From Methylotenera sp. (GTDB lineage: Bacteria; Pseudomonadota; Gammaproteobacteria; Burkholderiales; Methylophilaceae), in assembly GCA_017880905.1 (NCBI GenBank), contig JADGRO010000012.1:1-64000 (forward strand): DNA of 64,000 nt. Direction: 5' to 3'. The notes under the pieces were generated by a model. It saw only the letters and a program-made list of their open reading frames with translations, searched no databases and had not been told where the DNA came from. Shown piece after piece: positions 15,334 to 22,351 of this stretch; position 1 is the first letter of the stretch; every line of letters starts with the position of its first letter. The translations under genes were made by a program, and so were the position numbers.

Positions 15334-16188
15334 TCATCTTGCTAGAAACCCAATTTGATGTGGCCACGCAATCACTCGCACACCCTCTATACGCTGTTTA
15401 TCTGCAATCTCTAAGTGCAGCTCATGCATTTTTGTCCAATGTTGTTTGGGTCGATAGTGATGCTCGGCATGGTAACCATTATTCAACCAGAGCCAATTAA
15501 ATAACGGGTTGTAGCAGCTTACGCCCCAAGCAATAGGTTTATCCGGATTTGCCCCAAGGTGCTCGTAATAACCATTCATGGCAGTAAGCGAATGGCCAAG
15601 ATAGTGAAAGCACACAAAAAATAGGCCTAATTTCCAATTGAGTAAAAATAAGGCAATAAACATCAGCACTACCAGTGCTAATTCAAATAAAGAGAAATTA
15701 GCCAAAAATGGATCTAAGCGCTTGATGCCTTGATATATGCGTTTTGGATCATCGCGAAAAAAACTCAGGAAGGTGTATTTGAGCGCGGGTTCAGGTTCGC
15801 CATTTTTACCGTGCTGATAAATTGAAATCCAATCGACGGTTGCGCCGTTTTCACCTATACGATCATTATTGCCTATGTGGTGTTGGCGGTGCACGTGGTC
15901 ATACATAGTTTGCGAAAAACCCAATGTGATAGACTCTAATAAGCTAAAACAGCGATTTAAAATGTTCGATTGAAAGTAAGCGTTATGTATAAAATTGTGC
16001 GATACGCTATTAATGTTCCAAGAGATACTAAAGGCGTAAAACAGGCCAGTCATCGCATTCGCCCACCAAGGCAAGTACGCAAACGCTACCAGCATACATA
16101 ACAAATAGCCAAAGTGCATTATTCCCAACAACACTGGGATAGCATCCCAATAACTATAAGCAAAAAATCGAAGGTTATTTTTTTTCAT
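15334..16188 (-). CDS. Membrane fatty acid desaturase (copy 2)
   Basis: A 284-residue paralogue of the neighbouring desaturase, with all three histidine clusters intact: H64-N-F-I-H68, H100-R-Q-H-H104, and Y-H-A-E-H-H near residue 251. Four or more membrane segments are visible. It is the first gene of a two-gene transcription unit, with a leader of about 70 nt after a perfect TATAAT and the direct-repeat site. The two copies differ enough (about half the positions by eye) to have different regiospecificity or substrates. Oxygen-dependent desaturation under a two-component system suggests membrane adaptation or tailoring of the special acyl chain. Confidence 0.88.
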   Translation of the reverse strand: MKKNNLRFFAYSYWDAIPVLLGIMHFGYLLCMLVAFAYLPWWANAMTGLFYAFSISWNINSVSHNFIHNAYFQSNILNRCFSLLESITLGFSQTMYDHVHRQHHIGNNDRIGENGATVDWISIYQHGKNGEPEPALKYTFLSFFRDDPKRIYQGIKRLDPFLANFSLFELALVVLMFIALFLLNWKLGLFFVCFHYLGHSLTAMNGYYEHLGANPDKPIAWGVSCYNPLFNWLWLNNGYHAEHHYRPKQHWTKMHELHLEIADKQRIEGVRVIAWPHQIGFLAR

Positions 16189-16250
16189 TTCCGCTTAATT
16201 TTGTTGCTTGATCATGATATACAGACTAAATTGCACACTAATAGTTTAAC

Positions 16251-16279
16251 TTGACAACATATAGTGAATTATAAGAATT
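16251..16279 (+). promoter_or_regulatory. Possible promoter of the two-component genes
   Basis: A perfect TTGACA at 16251-16256 is followed, 16-17 bp later, by a poor -10 (AAGAAT or AGAATT) on the plus strand. Transcription would begin at about 16285, inside the response-regulator box, so that regulator binding would repress its own gene. This is speculative, because only the -35 is good. Confidence 0.3.
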
Positions 16280-16301
16280 AACTCCTTACAATTTGCTTAC
16301 G
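16268..16301 (-). promoter_or_regulatory. Response-regulator box and -10 of the desaturase operon
   Basis: Read on the minus strand, CGTAAG-N5-TGTAAG (16301-16285) is followed after exactly 11 bp by a perfect -10 TATAAT (16273-16268). Eighteen bases are identical to the site at 14424-14441, while the DNA on either side differs. The half-site period of 11 bp, one helical turn, is the pattern bound head-to-tail by OmpR/PhoB-type regulators. The regulator gene starts 26 bp away on the opposite strand. Confidence 0.8.
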
Positions 16302-16327
16302 ATTTAAGAATCTTTTTTGGCATTTCT

Positions 16328-16993
16328 ATGCGTATTTTACTGGTTGAAGACGATATAACTCTTGGCAGCGCCACTAGCATTTATTTGCGTAACAATGGCT
16401 ATGTGGTGGATTGGGCTAAAAATGGTAAACAAGCTGACCTCGCACTGCACGATAATCTTTATGAAGTCGTTGTGCTTGATTTGGGCTTGCCACAAATGGA
16501 TGGTCTAGTGGTACTCAAAAGGTTACGTGCAAGAAAGCAGGACCCCAGTGTGATTATTTTAACAGCACGTGATGGTTTAGAAGACCGAATTAGTGGTTTA
16601 GATTTGGGTGCAGATGACTACTTGATCAAACCCATTAAACTACCTGAATTAGCAGCTAGGATACGCGTACAGATTCGTCGTCGACACGCAGTATCAACAT
16701 CTGTTATTGAGTACCCACCCCTTACCCTGCATACAAAAGATCATCTAGTTACTTACCTCGGGCAACCTTTTGCGCTATCTCCACGAGAATTTAGTTTACT
16801 AGAAACTCTTTTACTAAGAGTTGGCAAGGTTGTTAGCAAAGAAAGTCTGTTGGGTAACATTAGCGATTGGGACGATAGTCTCGGCAGCAACGCAATTGAG
16901 GTTTATATGCATCGCCTACGCAAAAAATTGCTGCAAGTTGGCATAGAAATTCGCACTGTAAGAGGCCTTGGCTACTTACTCGATAAACAATAA
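16328..16993 (+). CDS. OmpR-family response regulator (QseB/TctD-like)
   Basis: A 221-residue response regulator. The receiver domain (1-115) has E-D-D at the N-terminus, the phospho-acceptor Asp in V-V-L-D-L-G-L-P (about residue 51), a T-A-R-D switch segment, and Lys in Y-L-I-K-P. The C-terminal winged helix (about 125-220) has L-S-P-R-E-F-S-L-L-E and I-E-V-Y-M-H-R-L-R-K-K, typical of OmpR/PhoB DNA binding. The histidine kinase follows after 13 bp. It is divergent from the desaturase genes with the direct-repeat box between, so it is the obvious candidate to bind that box and the copy before the HAD-aminotransferase operon. Confidence 0.93.
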   Translation: MRILLVEDDITLGSATSIYLRNNGYVVDWAKNGKQADLALHDNLYEVVVLDLGLPQMDGLVVLKRLRARKQDPSVIILTARDGLEDRISGLDLGADDYLIKPIKLPELAARIRVQIRRRHAVSTSVIEYPPLTLHTKDHLVTYLGQPFALSPREFSLLETLLLRVGKVVSKESLLGNISDWDDSLGSNAIEVYMHRLRKKLLQVGIEIRTVRGLGYLLDKQ

Positions 16994-17006
16994 AGTGGCT
17001 CATATC

Positions 17007-18398
17007 ATGCAAAAAAAACAAGCGTCCTTAAGAAAGAAATTGCTGAGTTGGCTAGTGCCGCTATTGCTAATATTGATTGTGATTGATAGTGCAATACTAC
17101 ATGATCTCGCCATTAATAAGCTAGGAAATGAATTAGATGCTGACTTATATAGCTCTGCAGCTGAGATGTCGAACTATTTAGTAACTGCAGGGGAAAATGC
17201 CAGTCATTTAACCCTACTAGAAAACGTCAGCAAAGCATTACTTAGCAATGAGTCTGATAAGGTGATTTACAGCATTACCGATGAACATGGCCTATTTATT
17301 AGTGGGAATAAGCAGTTAGCTAAAAAAACTCAACCGCAAACCATGAATATTCAACCTCACTTCTTTTTTATTGATTTGGATGGCACTAAGTATAGGATTG
17401 TCAGCGCTGCGTTTAAAATTGCCACTGCAAATGGACCGCGGTTATTTACTATTCAAATTGCAGCTACCCTAAATCATCGTAATCAGCTTGCTAATACTAT
17501 TTTGCTCGGCATTGTGGTGCCCCAGCTGTTGCTGGCATTACTGTCATTTTTGATTATCTGGTTTGGAGTTAAAAAAGGTTTGGCTCCCTTAGATGCCTTG
17601 CAAGATGCAGTTTCAAAGCGTTCCGAGCAAGATTTAAGCCCTATTGAATTACCCAATATTCCACAAGAAGTTTCACTAGTGGCTAATGCTGTCAACCAGC
17701 TTATGCAAAAATTGCAAAACTTAATCTCTGCGCAAAATCGATTTATTGCGGATGCAGCACATCAACTAAGAACGCCGCTAGCAGGCGCGCAGGCGCAGTT
17801 AGAGCTCGCTGAACTTGAAACTGATCCAGCTACTTTCAAATCGATGTTGCCACGCGCACATCAAAGTTTGGATAAACTTTTACATACCATTAACCAACTA
17901 CTAGTTTTGGCACGCAGTCAACCAGAGGCTGCAGCAAGTTTAGAAATGGTTAATGTTGACTTGAATGTTATTGTGAAAGAAATGGCTTTAGAAATGGTAC
18001 CGACCGCCATTAAAAAAGGTGTCGATTTAGGCTTTGAACCTAGCTTAGTGCCTGCACAAATAGCTGGAAATGTAGAACGCTTAAATGACATGCTGGCAAA
18101 CTTGATTGATAACGCAATTCGCTATACACCAGCGGGTGGAACTGTCACAGTATCTTTGGATGTATCTGAAACTTTGGTGAGTTTAATTGTGGAGGACGAC
18201 GGGCCTGGAGTAAATGATTTAGAAAAAGATAAAATTTTCGACCGATTTCACCGCGTTGTGGGTATGGAGCAAGAAGGTAGTGGTCTCGGACTAGCTATTG
18301 TGAAAGAAATCGCCACTTTGCATGCTGCAACAATTTCATTAGCTGACATAAAAAATAAACGTGGCTTAAGGGTGATGGTTAATTTTAAGCGCATTTAA
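17007..18398 (+). CDS. Sensor histidine kinase (QseC/TctE-like)
   Basis: A 463-residue membrane kinase from ATG 17007; an upstream TTG at 16968 is in frame but lies inside the regulator gene. TM1 is at about 12-33 and TM2 at about 165-190, with a periplasmic 2CSK_N-type sensor domain of about 130 residues between them and a HAMP-like linker after TM2. The H-box is A-A-H-Q-L-R-T-P-L-A-G, the N-box N-L-I-D-N-A-I-R-Y-T-P, G1 is E-D-D-G-P-G-V and G2 is G-S-G-L-G-L-A-I-V. All residues for autophosphorylation are present. The signal is unknown. QseC/PmrB-type sensors detect envelope cations or peptides and TctE types detect carboxylates. Confidence 0.92.
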   Translation: MQKKQASLRKKLLSWLVPLLLILIVIDSAILHDLAINKLGNELDADLYSSAAEMSNYLVTAGENASHLTLLENVSKALLSNESDKVIYSITDEHGLFISGNKQLAKKTQPQTMNIQPHFFFIDLDGTKYRIVSAAFKIATANGPRLFTIQIAATLNHRNQLANTILLGIVVPQLLLALLSFLIIWFGVKKGLAPLDALQDAVSKRSEQDLSPIELPNIPQEVSLVANAVNQLMQKLQNLISAQNRFIADAAHQLRTPLAGAQAQLELAELETDPATFKSMLPRAHQSLDKLLHTINQLLVLARSQPEAAASLEMVNVDLNVIVKEMALEMVPTAIKKGVDLGFEPSLVPAQIAGNVERLNDMLANLIDNAIRYTPAGGTVTVSLDVSETLVSLIVEDDGPGVNDLEKDKIFDRFHRVVGMEQEGSGLGLAIVKEIATLHAATISLADIKNKRGLRVMVNFKRI

Positions 18399-18486
18399 AT
18401 ACAGGGTTTAATCTTCATGTATTTTCTAATCACGCTTTTATTATTTTTGCTTTATTCCTCGCAACTTCTGGGCTTACAATTCCGAA

Positions 18487-20280
18487 TCAAGGATTTAGCT
18501 TATAAACTAATACAGCATCACCTTGTTTGTAGCCAAAAATTGAGTTACCGCCACTTGCCACAGCGATGAATTGCACGCCCTCTATTGTGTAGGTAATCGG
18601 CGGCGCATTCACACCAAATTCTGATTTAGTTTGCCATAACAGCTCGCCCGTTTGGCTGTTATAAGCGTTAAAGTTGCCACTACCCTCGCCCATAAACACC
18701 AGCCCACCGGCAGTTGCCAGCACACCGCCAATTAAAGGTTGTGCGGTTTTATCTTGCCATACGATTTTGCCTGTACTTAAATCAATCGCCGAGAGCAAAC
18801 CCCAACGCTCATCGCTAGTAGGTTCGCTGGCCGCATATCTAATTGCAGGAGTCCCATCTTTTGCGGGTGTTTCATGCAGCGTATATTTAATCGGCGAGTG
18901 AATGCCTGCCACAAAAACGCGCTGATTCGCTTCATCTACGCTCACAGGCGACCAATTCGAGCCACCCAAAATGCCCGGATACACCACTGTGCCTTCAAAC
19001 GTGGCTTTTTTGAACATATTCAGCTGTGGCACAAATGCATCGGATTTCTTCAGCAATTTGCCCGTTGTCCTATTATGCACATAAAACCAGCCGGTTTTAC
19101 TGGCTTGTCCCACAGCAGCAATGATTTTGCCGTTTTGCTTATAATTAAACAACACGGGCGGACTGGCTAAATCGTATCCCCACAAGTCGTGCGGCACTTG
19201 CTGATAATGCCATTTGAGCTTGCCTGTATTCACATCTAACGCCACCAACGAAACTGTGTAGAGGTTGTCGCCTGGCCGCGAAATATCGTTCATCTGCGGC
19301 GATGGGTTCCCCGTACCAAAATACAGTGTATCAGTTGCCGTATCAATTGCGGGGGTGCTCCAAGCCGAGCCACCGCCAAAACGTGCCGCATCAGGATATT
19401 TGGCCAAGTCCGATTTCTCAGCTGCCACATCACGATTAAAGGTGGCGCCATCCTCAGTTGCCTCGGCAAACTTGCCTTCCCAGCCTTTATCTGGAATCGT
19501 ATCAAATTGCCAAACGCGCTTGCCGCTATTCACATCATAGGCTGCCAAGAATCCGGGGCGACCATAACGTCCTGCAACACCAATTACCGCGCCCAGTGGC
19601 GCATCTGCGGTTGGGTTATCAATATGTAAACCATAGCCCACGCCAGTAATGCCCACAATCACCTTGCTCTTATACACCACGGGCGCCATGGCGATGCCAA
19701 TACCAGTGCCACCAGTAACTTTACGGGCAGAATTCGGATCATTTTTATCCAACGAATCTTGATCTTCAGTGCTAATAGCTGCTTCCACCACGTCAATGTC
19801 CCACTCTTTTGCACCAGTTTTAGCATTAAGCGCAATTAAACGCGCATCTACCGTGCCAATAAACACGCGACCTCCAGCCACTGCTACGCCCCTATTGGCA
19901 GGGCCGCAGCACATTTGCCAGTCTTTTCGCCTATCGTGGTTGTAACGCCACAGCTCTTTGCCTGTTTTTGCATCCAAAGCGACCACATGGTTAAATGGCA
20001 AGGACAAATACATCACGCCATCTTGCACGATTGGTGTGGTTTGGAAGCTCGCCGTGACGCCGCTTTTATATTGCCAAGCCTGCACTAAGTCTTTTACGTT
20101 ATTTGTGTTAATTTGTGTAGATGGCGAAAAGCGCTGACTGGTGTAATCACGCCCAAAACTAGGCCAGTCTTGCGTTTGAGATACATTTGGCTTGGTACTT
20201 TGAGCACAGGCGAAAAGCAAACCTGCAGTAGCAATTAAAATACTTTTTGCTAAAAAATTCAGATTAAAATAACGTTTCAT
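18487..20280 (-). CDS. PQQ-dependent dehydrogenase-like lipoprotein with altered active site
   Basis: A beta-propeller quinoprotein of about 597 residues. ATG 20280 is chosen because the signal peptide then ends in the lipobox L-F-A-C25; an in-frame start 75 bp upstream would bury it. Methanol/ethanol dehydrogenase-like features are the vicinal cysteines C124-C125, tryptophan-docking repeats (A-L-D-A-K-T-G-K-E-L-W, A-L-D-V-N-T-G-K-L-K-W) and G-T-G-N-P followed by R-P-G-D-N. In methanol dehydrogenases the catalytic base is the Asp of W-D-Y; here the motif is W367-G-Y-D370, so the base is Gly while an Asp is kept two residues on. It is membrane-anchored in the periplasm or outer membrane. It could be an alcohol or sugar dehydrogenase with shifted chemistry, or a non-catalytic relative. 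Confidence 0.8.
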   Translation of the reverse strand: MKRYFNLNFLAKSILIATAGLLFACAQSTKPNVSQTQDWPSFGRDYTSQRFSPSTQINTNNVKDLVQAWQYKSGVTASFQTTPIVQDGVMYLSLPFNHVVALDAKTGKELWRYNHDRRKDWQMCCGPANRGVAVAGGRVFIGTVDARLIALNAKTGAKEWDIDVVEAAISTEDQDSLDKNDPNSARKVTGGTGIGIAMAPVVYKSKVIVGITGVGYGLHIDNPTADAPLGAVIGVAGRYGRPGFLAAYDVNSGKRVWQFDTIPDKGWEGKFAEATEDGATFNRDVAAEKSDLAKYPDAARFGGGSAWSTPAIDTATDTLYFGTGNPSPQMNDISRPGDNLYTVSLVALDVNTGKLKWHYQQVPHDLWGYDLASPPVLFNYKQNGKIIAAVGQASKTGWFYVHNRTTGKLLKKSDAFVPQLNMFKKATFEGTVVYPGILGGSNWSPVSVDEANQRVFVAGIHSPIKYTLHETPAKDGTPAIRYAASEPTSDERWGLLSAIDLSTGKIVWQDKTAQPLIGGVLATAGGLVFMGEGSGNFNAYNSQTGELLWQTKSEFGVNAPPITYTIEGVQFIAVASGGNSIFGYKQGDAVLVYKLNP

Positions 20281-20305
20281 GCTGTGTTCCAATAATTTTT
20301 TTAAT

Positions 20306-20311
20306 AGTATA
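20306..20311 (-). promoter_or_regulatory. Possible -10 box of the quinoprotein gene
   Basis: TATACT on the minus strand, 25 bp before ATG 20280, lies in an AT-rich stretch of alternating GTATAC/GTATAT/GTGTAC words. No clear -35 is visible. Confidence 0.25.
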
Positions 20312-20419
20312 CAGGTAAGTATATAGTTAGTGTACTTAGCTCCCAAGCCTGACAATTATTTTAAATTGAAATACTGAAATTAAGCCATACTACCAATTCA
20401 AAAATAAATACCAATTAAT

Positions 20420-21136
20420 ATGCAATTTTCAAATATAAAATGGATTAATAATCAACCATATTCAATTGATTTTAATGATATTTATTTTTCAACAGATGAT
20501 GGTCTGCTAGAAACTGAATATGTATTTATTGAGCACAATCAATTAAAGCAGCGTTTTACTTCACTTAAAAATACTCACTTTACCATTATCGAAACTGGTT
20601 TTGGCGCGGGGTTGAATTTTTTAGCGGTTACCGCACATTGGCTAGCGCTGGCACCAGTTATCGCGAAATTGCATTATATCAGCATCGAAAAATACCCTGT
20701 TAAACTTGCCGATTTACAATGTGCCATGCACCTTCTGCCGCAATTTAGCCTAGTTTCATCTGAATTAATCTCACAATACTCAAACCTTAAACTAGGTTTA
20801 AATAGGTTTAGTTTGGCTGCAGGCCGCATTCTACTTAATTTATGGGTTGGAGATATCGCTACGCAACTCCCTCAAATTAATGATAAGGCAGATGCATGGC
20901 TGCTTGATGGCTTTGCGCCTGCCAAAAATCCGGAGATGTGGTCAACTGAGGTTTTTTCTCACATGGCAAGATTGTCAAAAATAAATACCACTTTCGCCAC
21001 ATTCACCAGCGCCGGCAAGGTGCGCAGAGGTTTGCAAGCAGTTGGATTTGAAGTAAAAAAACATGCCGGTTTTGGTAAAAAGCGTGAGATGTTAAGCGGT
21101 GTTTTTGGTGATGTTTTTGGAGGTCTCGCAAAATGA
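20420..21136 (+). CDS. mnmD: tRNA U34 methyltransferase MnmD (MnmC methyltransferase half)
   Basis: A 238-residue SAM-dependent methyltransferase corresponding to the N-terminal half of E. coli MnmC. Motifs are the SAM loop E-T-G-F-G-A-G-L-N-F-L (about 58-68), D-A-W-L-L-D-G-F-A-P-A-K-N-P-E-M-W (about 160-175) and T-F-T-S-A-G-K-V-R-R-G-L near the C-terminus. It methylates 5-aminomethyl-2-thiouridine at the wobble base of tRNAs for Lys, Glu and Gln to give mnm5s2U. Its stop overlaps the start of the oxidoreductase gene (ATGA), so the two halves of MnmC are separate but coupled here. Confidence 0.92.
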   Translation: MQFSNIKWINNQPYSIDFNDIYFSTDDGLLETEYVFIEHNQLKQRFTSLKNTHFTIIETGFGAGLNFLAVTAHWLALAPVIAKLHYISIEKYPVKLADLQCAMHLLPQFSLVSSELISQYSNLKLGLNRFSLAAGRILLNLWVGDIATQLPQINDKADAWLLDGFAPAKNPEMWSTEVFSHMARLSKINTTFATFTSAGKVRRGLQAVGFEVKKHAGFGKKREMLSGVFGDVFGGLAK

Positions 21137-22338
21137 CTACAGCCATTGTGATTGGCGGCGGCATTGCGGGCTGTAGCACCGCGTATGCACTAGCTAAGCG
21201 CGGTATAGTGGTCACATTAATTGAGCGGCAACACGCGCTAGCACAAGAAGCTTCCGGTAACCCAATTGCGCTGCTGTATCCTAAATTCAGTGTTAAGCTA
21301 GATGCCGCAAGTACACTGGCTTTACATGGTTTTCAGTTTACACTCGATTTATTGAAACAATTACCTGATAGCGCTACGATATTTAACGCTTGCGGCCTTA
21401 TTCAACTGGCTTTTGACGCTCGCGAACAAGCAAGACAGCATGCCCTATTGAAACATGAACATCTTAAATTTTTACAACACTTAGACGCCAAAGCAGCTAG
21501 CAAAAAAGTCGGAATTACATTAAAAACAGGTGGCATATATTTACCACAGGCAGGTTGGGTAAAGCCGGCAGCCTTATGTAAGGCGTTTTGCAATTCGACG
21601 CTCATTTCTACCATTACCACAACTATAGCGTTAAAAATTGAAAAGGAGTCCAACCGTTGGCGCGTGTTTGATGATAAAAATAATGCTTTTGAAGCGGACA
21701 TTGTGGTGATTTGTAACGCCAACGATATTAAGCAATTTAAACAATGCATCAGCGCAGAAATCACCCCAGTACGTGGTCAAATCAACTTTTTTGCGCAGAA
21801 TAATGTCAGCCAAAGAATCAAAACCATTATTTGTAGCGATCATTTCATAAGTCCGTCGGTGGATGGTGTGCATTCTATTGGAACGACTTACGCGCCTAAC
21901 GATAAAAACCCTAATCTTAGTGAAGCAGACATGCATAAAAACATGAACGCATTGCGTAAAATTTCACCCGAACTTTCGCAAAGTATTCAAAACACAATTG
22001 AGCTATCTCCAATAAGTGGCCGTGTCGCATGGCGTAGCCAGACGCTAGATTACATGCCGCTTGCAGGGCAATTGTTAGATGAACAAACAATTCGCGTAAA
22101 ACCACCGCGTTACAATGCCAATCCTGCGGATTTAACTTGGACAAATGGGCTGTACGTCAATGCTGGCCATGGCTCAAAAGGCATGATTACCGCGCCAATC
22201 TGTGGCGAGCTGATTGCAAGTTTAGTGACGAATACCAGTTACCCAATTGATGCCAAACTCGCCAGCAAACTCAATCCCAGCCGTTTTTTGTTGCGTGAAT
22301 TAGGTTTAAAACAATTGGCGAATTCACTCTACAAATAG
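21133..22338 (+). CDS. mnmC: FAD-dependent cmnm5U34 oxidoreductase (MnmC oxidase half)
   Basis: A 401-residue FAD-dependent oxidoreductase of the DAO type, matching the C-terminal half of fused MnmC. The dinucleotide-binding motif is G-G-G-I-A-G-C-S-T-A near residue 8, followed by E-R-Q at the end of the second strand. S-G-N-P-I-A-L-L-Y-P-K and G-H-G-S-K-G-M-I-T-A-P near the C-terminus are MnmC signatures. It removes the carboxymethyl group from cmnm5(s2)U34 to give nm5(s2)U, the substrate of MnmD. It starts within the mnmD stop codon. Confidence 0.92.
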   Translation: MTTAIVIGGGIAGCSTAYALAKRGIVVTLIERQHALAQEASGNPIALLYPKFSVKLDAASTLALHGFQFTLDLLKQLPDSATIFNACGLIQLAFDAREQARQHALLKHEHLKFLQHLDAKAASKKVGITLKTGGIYLPQAGWVKPAALCKAFCNSTLISTITTTIALKIEKESNRWRVFDDKNNAFEADIVVICNANDIKQFKQCISAEITPVRGQINFFAQNNVSQRIKTIICSDHFISPSVDGVHSIGTTYAPNDKNPNLSEADMHKNMNALRKISPELSQSIQNTIELSPISGRVAWRSQTLDYMPLAGQLLDEQTIRVKPPRYNANPADLTWTNGLYVNAGHGSKGMITAPICGELIASLVTNTSYPIDAKLASKLNPSRFLLRELGLKQLANSLYK

Positions 22339-22351
22339 ATTAAAATGCGCC

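Noticed and set aside
16968-17006. An upstream TTG start for the histidine kinase
   Set aside because: It would overlap the regulator gene and place charged residues ahead of the first membrane helix; ATG 17007 gives the normal N-terminus.
18471-18490. A CTTACAATTCCG motif resembling one half of the response-regulator box
   Set aside because: Only one half-site is present and it lies at the 3' ends of two convergent genes, where no promoter is needed.
20281-20355. An N-terminal extension of the quinoprotein
   Set aside because: It would bury the signal peptide and lipobox; the ATG at 20280 gives a normal lipoprotein leader.
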